From contig NZ_CP087952.1 of NCBI RefSeq assembly GCF_028752835.1, forward strand, positions 539,041-603,040: DNA of 64,000 bases, written 5' to 3'. A model generated the notes under the pieces. The model saw only the letters and a list, made by a program, of their open reading frames with translations. It had not been told where the DNA came from and searched no databases. Made by a program: the position numbers and the translations under genes. Source of the DNA: Desulfosarcina sp. BuS5 (GTDB lineage: Bacteria; Desulfobacterota; Desulfobacteria; Desulfobacterales; BuS5). Shown one piece after another: positions 1 through 8,537 of the stretch. Position 1 is the stretch's first letter, and each line of letters opens with the position of its first letter.

Positions 1-55
1 AGTTCAGGGAATTACCTGATATTTATAAATTGAATTTTAACCAGCGGAGTATCTC

Positions 56-2494
56 ATGATTATCACCTGTAAAGAATGCAATACCAGTTTCAATCTTGAT
101 GCAAATCTTATTAAGGAGGGTGGCTCTAAAGTAAGATGTTCTATATGTAAAGATATTTTTCTGGCATATCCTTCTGCGTCTGCCAGGATGCCGGATACGG
201 ATGAAAATTATTCTTCTGATTCTGAAACCGATAAAAATCATTCAGCAGATGACGAATCAAACGAGAATCTGCAATCATCTTACCATGAAGAACGATTCAA
301 TGAGACTGATGAAGGCACAGCAGTTTCCGACACGGGAATCGAGTCTGATCTCCAGAATGAAGATTTTCCAATGACTATTGAATCTTCAACGGCTGATGTT
401 GCGGCTGGCTCTGAAATATTTGGGGAAGGGGAGACCGGCATTGCAACGGAACCCGAAGAAAAAGCCGAAGAGCTCTCTCTTGATCTCGACTTTAATATGG
501 AAGAGCCTGATGAAATTCCTGGAGATATTGAGCTGGAACTTGACCTGGATATCGAAGATACTTTGACGGATGAACCGGATAAAGATGAAATAGATATGCC
601 GGATGCTTTTGCAGAAGATGCCAAGGAGGAGGCAGAGATTGAATCAAACCTTGCCCTTGAATCTGAAGAGATGCCTGAAGAAATGAAAGAACCGGATGAA
701 CCGGTTTTAAATCTCGAGCTTGAATCTGGTGAAACGGCCCAGGGTAAAACTGCGAAGGAGCAGGACAAACTATCTTTAGACATGGATCTTGGCCTGGATG
801 AAGAAAACAGGGAAGAGCCTGATGAAATTCCTGGAGATATTGAGCTGGAACTTGACCTGGATATCGAAGATACTTTGACGGATGAACCGGATAAAGATGA
901 AATAGATATGCCGGATGCTTTTGCAGAAGATGCCAAGGAGGAGGCAGGGATTGAATCAAACCTTGCCCTTGAATCTGAAGAGATGCCTGAAGAAATGAAA
1001 GAACCGGATGAACCGGTTTTAAATCTCGAGCTTGAATCTGATGTAACGGCCCCGGGTAAAACAGAAGAAGTTTCGGATAATATTGAGCTTGACTTGGAGT
1101 TTCATGAAGAACAAGATGGTTATGATAGTAGCAAAGAAGAGATAGCAGATCACGATGAAATTGATTTGTCGGATATAGAAAATATGCTTGATCTGGAAAG
1201 TGGAATGGATCTTGACGAAGGGGACGATGAGGAGATAGAAGATATTGATCTGAAATTGGACATGAATGTTGAAGAAGAAAATTCTTCTGAAACCTGTACT
1301 GATGCAGATGAGGTTGATTCCCTCGATTTAGAAGATTTGGAGCAGATGCTTGGCGGTGCTGAGGAATCGGATGCAGCAGATGAAGGTGAAGAGGTCGAAA
1401 TAGATCTCGGGATGGATTCCGATGTAGAAGATATAGCGGAAAATGGGGAGTCTATTGATGCCACCCTGTCTCTGAATCTGGAAGAGATCGAAAACATGCT
1501 TGATATGGATGATACGCCGAACCAGGACATGGAATCAGAAGAAGCAACCGGAGAAATAGATCTTGAACTATATGAATATGATGATGAAAAACAGAATGTT
1601 GAAGATCGAAAATCTGAAGAAAAATTTGATGTGACTATGGAAGTCGACGAGCCGGATGCTGGGACGGCCCTTGATGAAACACCATCAGGCGGTGGCGATA
1701 AGATGTCCGAAACCATAAAACTGGAATTTGATCTCGATGAAAGCGACAAAGCGGATTTATATAAAAAATATGCTCATGATGAAGAAGATTCTGCCGAACA
1801 TGATAAAGCTGAAGCCGTTACAGCAGATACCAAATCCACGTCGGATCAGGCTGTTGAAGCTGAAGCAGCCGCTGGAACAGATGCTGCCCGGAAAAAAAGA
1901 GTCAACAAACCTGCTCTTGTATTATTGATTTTGGTTTTATTTTCAGGGGGTACTTATGGCGCTTATACCCTGATGGAGAGCAGGGGAATAAAAATACCTT
2001 ATGCAAGCGATTTTTTCAAATCCGGAATTAATTCAACAGTAAAAAAAGTCGCTGATCTGCCTTATATAAGAGACATGTTTAAGGATGAAAAAAAAGATAC
2101 TACCGGCGCACTGAAAATTACCCCTATTGAAAACACAATTACCGGTAAATATTTTAGTAACACCAAGGCTGGAGAGATTTTTGTAATAAAAGGCAAGGTC
2201 AGAAATGATTACGATCATCCACGAAGTTTTATCAGGGTAAAAGCAAACCTGTTCTCAAAAGGCGGGGTTCTTTCTAAAACCGGGATAGTCTACTGCGGGA
2301 ATATGCTCTCTGATATTGATATTGAAAATCTTGATTTAAATACCATCGGGAAACGGCTGATGAACCGTAATGGCGACCGCAAATCGAATGTTAATTTAAA
2401 GCAAGGCGCAACGATTCCTTTTATGGTAGTTTTTTCCGACTTGCCTGAGAACATGAATATGTTTAATGTTGAAGCCGAAGGATCTGTTCCATAA
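56..2494 (+). CDS. MJ0042 zinc-finger / DUF3426 membrane protein with long acidic region
   Basis: 812 residues. The N-terminus carries an MJ0042-type zinc ribbon with two CxxC pairs (CKEC near residue 5, CSIC near residue 30). Residues about 50-610 are very rich in Asp and Glu and low in complexity. One membrane helix follows (about 622-642, ALVLLILVLFSGGTYGAY), then a C-terminal DUF3426-like domain of about 150 residues (GKYFSNTKAGEIFVIKGKV onward). The layout predicts a cytoplasmic zinc ribbon and acidic stretch with an extracytoplasmic C-terminal domain. Members of this family are common in Deltaproteobacteria and have no assigned function. The start is supported by GGAG nine bases upstream (gcggagtatctc). 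The acidic region holds a near-perfect 230 bp internal duplication, listed separately. Nothing in the sequence tells its partner. Confidence 0.8.
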   Translation: MIITCKECNTSFNLDANLIKEGGSKVRCSICKDIFLAYPSASARMPDTDENYSSDSETDKNHSADDESNENLQSSYHEERFNETDEGTAVSDTGIESDLQNEDFPMTIESSTADVAAGSEIFGEGETGIATEPEEKAEELSLDLDFNMEEPDEIPGDIELELDLDIEDTLTDEPDKDEIDMPDAFAEDAKEEAEIESNLALESEEMPEEMKEPDEPVLNLELESGETAQGKTAKEQDKLSLDMDLGLDEENREEPDEIPGDIELELDLDIEDTLTDEPDKDEIDMPDAFAEDAKEEAGIESNLALESEEMPEEMKEPDEPVLNLELESDVTAPGKTEEVSDNIELDLEFHEEQDGYDSSKEEIADHDEIDLSDIENMLDLESGMDLDEGDDEEIEDIDLKLDMNVEEENSSETCTDADEVDSLDLEDLEQMLGGAEESDAADEGEEVEIDLGMDSDVEDIAENGESIDATLSLNLEEIENMLDMDDTPNQDMESEEATGEIDLELYEYDDEKQNVEDRKSEEKFDVTMEVDEPDAGTALDETPSGGGDKMSETIKLEFDLDESDKADLYKKYAHDEEDSAEHDKAEAVTADTKSTSDQAVEAEAAAGTDAARKKRVNKPALVLLILVLFSGGTYGAYTLMESRGIKIPYASDFFKSGINSTVKKVADLPYIRDMFKDEKKDTTGALKITPIENTITGKYFSNTKAGEIFVIKGKVRNDYDHPRSFIRVKANLFSKGGVLSKTGIVYCGNMLSDIDIENLDLNTIGKRLMNRNGDRKSNVNLKQGATIPFMVVFSDLPENMNMFNVEAEGSVP
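499..1040 (+). repeat. 230 bp near-identical intragenic duplication
   Basis: Bases 499-728 and 811-1040 match over 230 bp with a single difference seen (gagatt versus gggatt late in the unit). The offset is 312 bp, which is 104 codons, so frame is kept. Each copy encodes an acidic block containing EEPDEIPGDIELELDLD and DEPVLNLELES. The near-identity at synonymous positions suggests a recent duplication or ongoing homogenisation. Confidence 0.95.
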
Positions 2495-2525
2495 ACGTTA
2501 ATGTTTACTGAAATAAATTTTTAAC

Positions 2526-2554
2526 TTGACGAAAAGCACTTAAACTGCTAGGTA
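2526..2554 (+). promoter_or_regulatory. sigma70-type promoter for tRNA-Met
   Basis: TTGACG at 2526-2531, a 17-base spacer, and TAGGTA at 2549-2554. The -10 ends 27 bases before the tRNA. The -35 and spacing are close to consensus and the -10 is weaker. Confidence 0.55.
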
Positions 2555-2581
2555 GCGTCATAAATTTTAAAATATTCTAAA

Positions 2582-2655
2582 GGCGATGTAGCTCAGATGG
2601 TCAGAGCATGCGGCTCATATCCGCAGTGTCCGGGGTTCAATTCCCTGCATCGCCA
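2582..2655 (+). tRNA. tRNA with CAT anticodon (tRNA-Met type)
   Basis: The cloverleaf can be drawn by eye. Acceptor stem GGCGATG pairs with CATCGCC, the D arm is GCTCAGATGGTCAGAGC, and the anticodon stem-loop TGCGG-CTCATAT-CCGCA has CAT in the loop. The T arm contains GGTTCAATTCC and the discriminator base is A. CCA is not encoded. CAT could be elongator Met or a lysidine-modified Ile2; the first acceptor pair (G-C) argues against an initiator tRNA. A terminator-like hairpin follows. Confidence 0.93.
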
Positions 2656-2674
2656 CTTTTTTTAAATATATTTG

Positions 2675-2711
2675 AGCCCTTCTGATCTAAAAAGAGGGGC
2701 TTTTTTTTTAA
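2675..2711 (+). terminator. intrinsic terminator after tRNA-Met
   Basis: Stem AGCCCTTCT (2675-2683) pairs with AGAGGGGCT (2693-2701) with one wobble pair, and a run of T follows. It sits 20 bases after the tRNA and just before the DUF1992 gene. Confidence 0.75.
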
Positions 2712-2727
2712 TATTAGTGAAAATATA

Positions 2728-3102
2728 ATGATAACCGGTTTTGAAAAGATAGTTGAAGAGCGTATACGGAAAGCCCAAAAAAAAGGGCTGTTTAAAAACC
2801 TTCCCGGCTCCGGAAAGCCTATTTCAGAATCGAAAAAGGAACCTTCCATTCCCAATGATCTCCATCTAGCCTACAAAATATTAAAAAACGCTGACTGCCT
2901 ACCACCGGAAATAGAATTAAAAAAGAAGATTCAACAAACCGAAGACCTGCTGGCCGGTATTGAAGATGCGGCTGAAAAATACCGTACTTTAAAAAAATTG
3001 AATTATCTTATAATGAAACTCAATGTAACATTTAACAGATCTGTTACAACTGAAGTGCCGCAGCAGTATGCAACCGGTATTATGGAACGGTTTGGAGACT
3101 GA
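2728..3102 (+). CDS. DUF1992 (DnaJ-homologue subfamily C member 28-like) protein
   Basis: 124 residues. The N-terminal half matches the DUF1992 pattern: ERIRKAQKKGLFKNLPGSGK is the family's characteristic stretch, followed by a P-I/L motif (KPISESKKEPSIPNDLHLAY). The rest is helical and charged. The family is found in many bacteria as a small conserved-domain protein; the name comes from a eukaryotic DnaJ-like relative, but no J-domain is present here. Its role is not established. It starts 17 bases after a terminator and 31 bases before a membrane-protein gene on the same strand. No strong ribosome-binding site precedes the ATG. Confidence 0.8.
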   Translation: MITGFEKIVEERIRKAQKKGLFKNLPGSGKPISESKKEPSIPNDLHLAYKILKNADCLPPEIELKKKIQQTEDLLAGIEDAAEKYRTLKKLNYLIMKLNVTFNRSVTTEVPQQYATGIMERFGD

Positions 3103-3133
3103 CTGTCGTGTTTTCTATGCAAGGTAAAATATA

Positions 3134-3613
3134 ATGATGTCTAAAAAAAAATATAAAGAAACAAACATTTTTAAAAGCGTTTTAATGGCATATTTTATTC
3201 TAATTCTTCATGTTTTTCTGATAGCCATTTTAGGCTTTTTGGTGATTTTTTTCGCCGGTATCGTTAACTACATGATGTGGATTTTTCTTGGCGCTTCAGC
3301 CATTATTCTATCTTCAGGCTATTATTTTTACAAGCGAATGAAAGAACAGGGAAAAACTTTTAGCGAGATGGTCAACTCCCCTCTTTTTAGCGGCAGAGCT
3401 ATAGAGATAAGTCTTCTCGGAGGATTTGCATCACTAAAGCTGGGTAAACCTTATGATATACCGAGGATAGGCAACAGCTATGATCAAGTCGATCGACTGG
3501 AAGACCACTCTGACATTTTTATAAACGAACTTTGCGATCTTGCGCAACTATTGGAAAACAACCTGATTACGCTGGAAGAGTATAATATTGCAAAACAACG
3601 ATTTTTTAAATAG
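3134..3613 (+). CDS. small two-helix membrane protein with SHOCT-like C-terminus
   Basis: 159 residues. Two hydrophobic helices lie at about 18-43 and 46-67, followed by a basic stretch (FYKRMKEQGKT) that should be cytoplasmic. The last 25 residues (DLAQLLENNLITLEEYNIAKQRFF) resemble a SHOCT motif, a short helical module seen at the ends of many bacterial membrane proteins and thought to mediate oligomerisation. The function is unknown. Two ATG codons are adjacent at the start and either is possible. Confidence 0.65.
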   Translation: MMSKKKYKETNIFKSVLMAYFILILHVFLIAILGFLVIFFAGIVNYMMWIFLGASAIILSSGYYFYKRMKEQGKTFSEMVNSPLFSGRAIEISLLGGFASLKLGKPYDIPRIGNSYDQVDRLEDHSDIFINELCDLAQLLENNLITLEEYNIAKQRFFK

Positions 3614-3697
3614 CGCCTGTCCATAGAATGCCTTTTTTATGTTCCGCTATAGATTTTCACATAAATAATCAATCCGTTTTATACCCATCATTTTTTT

Positions 3698-4663
3698 ATG
3701 AAAAAGCTTAATATCGCTCTGCTCTCCGGAGGAGTATCTTCAGAACGTGAAATATCAATTAAAAGCGGTGACCAGGTCTATGCGGCTTTTAACAGGGAAA
3801 AATACAGAGTCACAAAATATGACCCTAAAACCGATCTTAACCGGCTCGTAGCGGATGCGCCGGGAATAGACGCGGCTTTTATAGCGATGCACGGCTCTAT
3901 GGGTGAAGACGGGACTATTCAGGGGTTGCTGGATCTTCTCGATATTCCTTATCAGTGCTCAGGCGTCCTTGGAAGCGCTATGGCCATGAATAAGCTTGTT
4001 GCAAAACAACGTTATGAAAGTTCCGGCATACCTGTGCCGCCCTATATTGTCATTGACAGCAGCGTTGCAATCGATCCTGATGACTGTGCAGCACGGCTGG
4101 GGTTGCCTATTATAGTTAAACCTGTTGCCGGCGGTTCAAGTTTAGGAATGAGCAAGGTTCATAAAAAGAACTCCCTGCAAAACGCAGTTGACAGTGCCCT
4201 TGAGCATGATGACATGGTTCTGCTGGAATCTAATATCGAGGGAATTGAGCTGACAGTCGGCATTATCGGCAGCACAACTCTTGATGCGCTGCCTGTTATA
4301 GAAATAATTCCTGACAAGCAGTTTGATTTTTTTGATCATACGGCAAAATATTTAAAAGGTGCTACCCGTGAGATATGTCCTGCACGAATAGATGCTGCTT
4401 TGGCTGAAAAGGCTCAATCATATGCAAAAGCAGCACACAATGCGCTTTTTTGCAGCGGATATAGCAGAACAGATATGATCTTGCGGGAAAAAGATATTTA
4501 TCTTCTTGAGACCAACACTATCCCCGGTATGACTTCCACAAGCCTTTTTCCGCTTGCTGCTGGAAAAGCGGGATTATCTTTTGACAAATTACTCGATCTG
4601 CTCATTGAACTGGGTATAGAGGATCATAAAAAAAAGCAACGAAGAGATAAGGAGATTATATGA
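3698..4663 (+). CDS. ddl: D-alanine--D-alanine ligase
   Basis: 321 residues, normal for the family. It makes the D-Ala-D-Ala dipeptide for peptidoglycan in the cytoplasm using ATP. The N-terminal domain opens with LLSGGVSSEREISIKSG, the typical Ddl start. The ATP-grasp core shows HGSMGEDGTIQGLLDLL, a KPVAGGSSLGMSKV loop, and LLETNTIPGMTSTSLFP near the C-terminus with the metal and substrate residues. It overlaps purD-purE by four bases (ATGA), which implies one transcript and translational coupling. No clear ribosome-binding site is seen before the ATG. Confidence 0.95.
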   Translation: MKKLNIALLSGGVSSEREISIKSGDQVYAAFNREKYRVTKYDPKTDLNRLVADAPGIDAAFIAMHGSMGEDGTIQGLLDLLDIPYQCSGVLGSAMAMNKLVAKQRYESSGIPVPPYIVIDSSVAIDPDDCAARLGLPIIVKPVAGGSSLGMSKVHKKNSLQNAVDSALEHDDMVLLESNIEGIELTVGIIGSTTLDALPVIEIIPDKQFDFFDHTAKYLKGATREICPARIDAALAEKAQSYAKAAHNALFCSGYSRTDMILREKDIYLLETNTIPGMTSTSLFPLAAGKAGLSFDKLLDLLIELGIEDHKKKQRRDKEII

Positions 4664-6429
4664 AAATTCTTGTAATAGGCAGCGGAGGTAGAGAACATGC
4701 GCTTGTATGGAAAATAGCACAAAGCCCGAAAGTAAAAAAAATATTCTGTGCTCCCGGTAATGCCGGAATTGCTGATATGGCTGCTCTTGTCCCTATTGGA
4801 GCCGAAGATATAAATAAAATCGCTGCATTTGCAAAAAAAGAAAAAATTGATTTAACTATAGTAGGCCCTGAAGCTCCATTGTCTTCAGGAATTGTAGATC
4901 GTTTTGAAGCAGAGGGGTTAAAAATTTTCGGCCCCACCAAAATGGCAGCAAGACTGGAATCGAGCAAATCTTTTGCAAAGTCGTTGATGGAGAAATATAA
5001 AATACCCACAGCAGCAGGCCAAACTTTTACCAGTTTTCAAAAAGCTGAGGCATACATACAAAAAGCAGGGGCGCCCTTAGTAGTCAAGGCGGATGGTTTA
5101 GCTGCCGGCAAGGGGGTTATCTTATGCGGCACAATCAATGAGGCTGTTAAGGCTTTAAACCTGATAATGAAGGAACACGCCTTTGGCGCCGCAGGCAAAA
5201 AGGTTGTAATAGAAGAGTATCTTACGGGTGAAGAGGCATCCTTTATTGCTTTTTCAGACGGTAAAAATCTGCTTGCTTTGCCATCATCCCAAGATCATAA
5301 AACAGTCTTTGATAATGACAAAGGTCCCAATACAGGCGGCATGGGCGCTTACTCTCCTGCCCCGATTATAGACAGATATCTCCACCGAAAAATTATGGAC
5401 GAGATCATGAAGCCCATTGTCCGTGCAATGGCTTTAGATGGTAATCCATACAAAGGCTTTTTATATGCCGGTCTAATGATCGACAGGGATCAGATTAAAG
5501 TTCTGGAGTTTAATGTGCGTCTAGGTGATCCTGAAGCACAGCCACTGTTAATGCGCATAAAATCCGATATTGTGCCGATCATGGAGGCTGTTATAGACGG
5601 CAGGCTCGACACATGCAGTATGGAGATCGATCCCAGAACTTCAGTTTGCGTAATTATGGCGTCAGGCGGGTATCCGGGTTCCTATAAAAAAGGTTTAAAT
5701 ATCACCGGGATCGATAAAGCCCAACGTATGAGAGACCTCTTTGTTTTCCATTCCGGAACGGAAATTAAAGAAAAAAAAGTTATTGCAACAGGTGGGCGCG
5801 TGCTCGGAGTCACAGCTTTAGGCGACACTGTAAAAAAAGCTATCTCCAAATCCTATATGGGTGTTTCAAAGATAAAATGGAATAAAGTGCACTATCGCAA
5901 GGATATAGGGCAAAAGGCCTTAAAGATGCTCCTCAAAACTCCGGTCGCCGGCATAGTAATGGGGAGTGATTCGGATCTGGGGGTTATGGAGGAGGCTGTC
6001 GCTGTTTTAAAGAAATTCGGCATACCATTTGAAATAACCGTTGCTTCAGCCCACAGGAGTCCGGCCAGGGCCTCGGATTATGCCTCATCCGCAAGCAGCC
6101 GGGGAATAAAGGTTATTATTGCAGGGGCAGGCCACGCAGCGCATCTTGCCGGAATTATGGCTGCAAACACCAGTCTTCCCATTATCGGCGTTCCCATAGA
6201 TTCTTCCTGTCTTCAGGGCTTTGATGCTCTTCTTTCTACAGCCCAGATGCCTCCTGATGTTCCAGTTGCAACTATGGCCATAGGGAAACCGGGCGCGCGC
6301 AATGCCGGCATTTTTGCAGCACAGATACTTGCGGTTTCAGAGCCGGAGATAGCTGACCGGCTGGATAAATTTAAAAAGGAGATGTCTGCTCAAGTAGATA
6401 AAAAAGCAAAAAATCTTGAATTTTATTAA
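4660..6429 (+). CDS. purD-purE: PurD-PurE fusion: GAR synthetase / N5-CAIR mutase
   Basis: 589 residues holding two purine-synthesis enzymes. Residues 1 to about 425 are phosphoribosylamine-glycine ligase: MKILVIGSGGREHALVWKI start, then ATP-grasp motifs KADGLAAGKGV, GPNTGGMGAYSP and EFNVRLGDPEAQPLL. Residues about 428-589 are PurE: MGSDSDLGVMEEA, ASAHRSPARA, GAGHAAHLAGI and LLSTAQMPPDVPVATMAIG, matching class I enzymes. The two steps (PRA to GAR, N5-CAIR to CAIR) are not adjacent in the pathway, so the fusion probably serves co-expression or complex formation rather than channelling. No purK is in the window. It overlaps ddl by four bases. Confidence 0.95.
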   Translation: MKILVIGSGGREHALVWKIAQSPKVKKIFCAPGNAGIADMAALVPIGAEDINKIAAFAKKEKIDLTIVGPEAPLSSGIVDRFEAEGLKIFGPTKMAARLESSKSFAKSLMEKYKIPTAAGQTFTSFQKAEAYIQKAGAPLVVKADGLAAGKGVILCGTINEAVKALNLIMKEHAFGAAGKKVVIEEYLTGEEASFIAFSDGKNLLALPSSQDHKTVFDNDKGPNTGGMGAYSPAPIIDRYLHRKIMDEIMKPIVRAMALDGNPYKGFLYAGLMIDRDQIKVLEFNVRLGDPEAQPLLMRIKSDIVPIMEAVIDGRLDTCSMEIDPRTSVCVIMASGGYPGSYKKGLNITGIDKAQRMRDLFVFHSGTEIKEKKVIATGGRVLGVTALGDTVKKAISKSYMGVSKIKWNKVHYRKDIGQKALKMLLKTPVAGIVMGSDSDLGVMEEAVAVLKKFGIPFEITVASAHRSPARASDYASSASSRGIKVIIAGAGHAAHLAGIMAANTSLPIIGVPIDSSCLQGFDALLSTAQMPPDVPVATMAIGKPGARNAGIFAAQILAVSEPEIADRLDKFKKEMSAQVDKKAKNLEFY

Positions 6430-6480
6430 TAAAAACAAAAATCTTAAATCCGACGCCGGTATCGAACAAAAGGGGAGCTT

Positions 6481-7143
6481 TTGAAACCGGCTTATAATAT
6501 AAAAAAAATCAACCAGTACGCTCCTGATCCAAAGTTAATCTCCGAAGCTGTTAATATAATCAGGAAAGGGGGCATTATAGCATTTCCCACAAAAGGTCTT
6601 TATGGGATTGGTGCGGATGCTTTTAACTTTAAAGCAGTTAAACGGATCTTTGATATAAAGCGGCGTCCATTAAATAAACCTGTTCTTGTGCTGATCAACG
6701 ATTTGAAGGATTTAGACAAGCTTGTGGATCACGTTCCAAAGACTGCAAAATTAATAATAGATGCATTTTGGCCGGGTAATATAACAATTGTATTTAAGGC
6801 TAAAGAAGTGCTGCCGGAAAATCTTACCGCAGGTTCCGGCAAAATAGGCGTCCGTTTACCGGTACACAAGGTTTCGCGCGCACTTGTCGGTGGAATAAAT
6901 GGACCGATAACCGGCACAAGCGCCAATATTTCAGGAAAAACGGGTTGTTCAAATATTGAAGATATGGATATATCAATAATAAACAAGGTGGATCTGATAC
7001 TTGATGCAGGACATCTAAAAGGCGGTCCAGGTTCAAGCGTGATTGATGTTACCCTGGATCCGCCTCAAATTTTGCGGGAGGGTGAAATCTCGGGGAAAAA
7101 AATTTTAAATATTATTGACAACGGAGTAAGGCTATTTTATTGA
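6481..7143 (+). CDS. Sua5/YciO/YrdC-family L-threonylcarbamoyladenylate synthase
   Basis: 220 residues. The family makes threonylcarbamoyl-AMP from Thr, bicarbonate and ATP for the t6A37 modification of ANN-decoding tRNAs. Diagnostic stretches are GGIIAFPTKGLYGIGADA (normally PTET or PTDT in YrdC; PTKG here is a variant), IKRRPLNKPV, FWPGNITIVF, IGVRLPVH and GTSANISG. The start is TTG at 6481 with AGGGGAG six bases upstream (aggggagctt), which decides it. The Sua5 extension domain is missing, so this is the short YrdC/YciO form. The PTKG variation makes YciO-type function possible. Confidence 0.85.
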   Translation: MKPAYNIKKINQYAPDPKLISEAVNIIRKGGIIAFPTKGLYGIGADAFNFKAVKRIFDIKRRPLNKPVLVLINDLKDLDKLVDHVPKTAKLIIDAFWPGNITIVFKAKEVLPENLTAGSGKIGVRLPVHKVSRALVGGINGPITGTSANISGKTGCSNIEDMDISIINKVDLILDAGHLKGGPGSSVIDVTLDPPQILREGEISGKKILNIIDNGVRLFY

Positions 7144-7167
7144 TAGCAGTTTATGTAATTGTATATT
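7140..7167 (+). promoter_or_regulatory. possible promoter for tRNA-Leu
   Basis: TTGATA (7140-7145), a 16-base spacer and TATATT (7162-7167) lie just before the tRNA and overlap the stop codon of the upstream gene. This is only pattern matching in AT-rich DNA. Confidence 0.35.
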
Positions 7168-7177
7168 AAAAAATAAT

Positions 7178-7264
7178 GCCGGAGTGGTGAAACTGGTAGA
7201 CGCAGAGGACTCAAAATCCTCCGGGGGCAACTCCGTGTCGGTTCGATTCCGACCTCCGGTACCA
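7178..7264 (+). tRNA. tRNA-Leu (CAA anticodon)
   Basis: Class II tRNA with a long variable arm. Acceptor GCCGGAG pairs with CTCCGGT. The anticodon stem-loop GAGGA-CTCAAAA-TCCTC carries CAA. The variable arm CGGGGGCAACTCCGTG forms its own hairpin and the T arm contains GGTTCGATTCC. CCA is encoded (7262-7264), unlike in the tRNA-Met upstream. Confidence 0.95.
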
Positions 7265-7273
7265 AATAACAAG

Positions 7274-7310
7274 AAAGGGATATAATCATTTTGATTATAC
7301 CCCTTTTTTA
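7274..7310. terminator. bidirectional terminator between tRNA-Leu and the adenosyltransferase gene
   Basis: Left arm AAAGGG-A-TATAATCA (7274-7288) pairs with TGATTATA-C-CCCTTT (7292-7306) around a TTT loop, with one mismatch. A T run follows on the plus strand and an A run precedes, so it can serve both the tRNA and the convergent gene ending at 7341. Confidence 0.75.
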
Positions 7311-7340
7311 TGAATTTTTTCCCGGTAAACCAACTCCTTT

Positions 7341-7934
7341 TCACTTTTTCCATGGAACATCTTCAGTGCCGACTATATGGTTACAGTATCGTGCAACTAT
7401 AAATAGATAATCAGACAGCCGATTAATGTAAACAAGCACATTTTGAACATGTTCCGGAACCGTTGCGTTTCTGTCGGCAGTATCAGATTCCTGGAAAAGC
7501 CCTATCATTCGCCTTTCCGCTCTTCGGCATACAGTTCTGGCGATATGCGCCCATGCGGACGACATGTGCCCTCCGGGAAGAATAAAAGTCTTGAGCGGCG
7601 GCAGTTCGGCATCCATACGATCCATAGCCTCTTCAAGGGCTTTGCTTTTCTCTTCACCAATTTTTGTTAGAGATCCAAAGGAAGATGACCCCGGAGTAGT
7701 TGCAAGTATAGCTCCCACACCAAGCAAATCCGACTGGATCTGATAAAGTTCTTCAATAATTTTTTGTCCCGAATCAGGTCCTGAATCAGGTATTGATGCA
7801 GCCAATGCTCCCAGATAAGAGCTAAGCTCGTCAATATCGCCATAGGCATCCACGCGTTCATGGCTTTTTGCCACACGCTCACCGCTGAAAAGACTTGTCT
7901 TCCCCTTATCTCCACCGCCTGTATATACTTTCAT
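7341..7934 (-). CDS. PduO-type ATP:cob(I)alamin adenosyltransferase
   Basis: About 197 residues. It transfers the 5'-deoxyadenosyl group from ATP to cob(I)alamin to make coenzyme B12. The start MKVYTGGGDKGKTSLFSGERV carries the PduO glycine-rich ATP-binding stretch, followed by KSHERVDAYGDIDELSSYLG and later FILPGGHMSSAWAHIARTVCRRAER, the conserved ATP-contact helix. The reading frame extends 17 codons further upstream, but the ATG at 7934 has AGGGG seven bases before it and gives the family's usual N-terminus. It stands alone and converges on tRNA-Leu. B12-dependent enzymes and corrinoid proteins are common in sulfate reducers. Confidence 0.93.
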   Translation of the reverse strand: MKVYTGGGDKGKTSLFSGERVAKSHERVDAYGDIDELSSYLGALAASIPDSGPDSGQKIIEELYQIQSDLLGVGAILATTPGSSSFGSLTKIGEEKSKALEEAMDRMDAELPPLKTFILPGGHMSSAWAHIARTVCRRAERRMIGLFQESDTADRNATVPEHVQNVLVYINRLSDYLFIVARYCNHIVGTEDVPWKK

Positions 7935-8160
7935 ATTTTTGCCCCTGTTTTTTATTGAAAAATTAATTTTTAGTTTAAAAGTCAAATTTTGCTATATTTT
8001 TCAACCGTTAACTGTGAACCGATAACCGTGAACGGTGACGATATTTCTTTATAAATTTTATCCTGTTCCATATCTTTACCTCTTTATTTCATTGCCAGTT
8101 ATTCAAATTTATGCTTTTTTTAGGCTACCACCTTAAGCCGTGATACCTTGTAATCTCATA

Positions 8161-8278
8161 TATAGATTGTCACATAAATAATTTCACTGCGTTATCGGTC
8201 GTCGGAGTATTACAATGCGCTTTCCTCCTTATGGCCTTGTGCTAAATTTAAAAATTGGTAATTATCTGACAATCTATA
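8161..8278. mobile_element. MITE-like element, copy 1 (118 bp)
   Basis: Perfect 12 bp terminal inverted repeats TATAGATTGTCA (8161-8172) and TGACAATCTATA (8267-8278). The left 50 bases, including AATTTCACTGCGTTAT and GGTCGTCGGAGTA, recur in inverted orientation at 40217-40266. A 22-base match to the left end also appears at 3650-3671. It has no coding capacity, so it would need a transposase in trans. It lies in an AT-rich gap (7935-8530) that holds nothing else I can identify. Confidence 0.7.
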
Positions 8279-8283
8279 GTAAA

Positions 8284-8298
8284 ATGGGCATTGCCCAT
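8284..8298. repeat. short palindrome ATGGGCATTGCCCAT
   Basis: A perfect 15-base palindrome just after the MITE-like element. A similar one (GGTGGGCAGGGCCCACC, 12589-12605) lies in the nfeD-rhodanese gap, and in both places a CCGCTTTAAG stretch follows within about 35 bases. This suggests a shared interspersed repeat. Confidence 0.5.
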
Positions 8299-8537
8299 CC
8301 TGCGAATTGTTCCGCTTTAAGTTGGCAACCCTTTCTTACTGTTACCAGATATAAATGCAATTCACATATAATTCAACAATAATTCAGGACAGTTCAATTT
8401 TTTTGCCCGATCATAGCACCGTTTCCAGTGCGATTCACGGCTGGGTTTGCAGTCTTAAAGATCTGTCCCTGCCGGATATTCCCTCCAATTGTAGAATCTA
8501 TACACCCTATTTTCCAAAATTCACTGCAAATTCATCC

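Noticed and set aside
280-936. Long minus-strand Ser-rich reading frames across the acidic gene (also 1150-1749)
   Set aside because: They mirror the Asp/Glu codons of the real gene and share its repeat; no ribosome-binding site or family match.
7132-7353. Minus-strand frame over tRNA-Leu
   Set aside because: It lies over the tRNA and terminator; the GTGGRNRTDTELPPEDFESS peptide is the familiar false translation of a tRNA.
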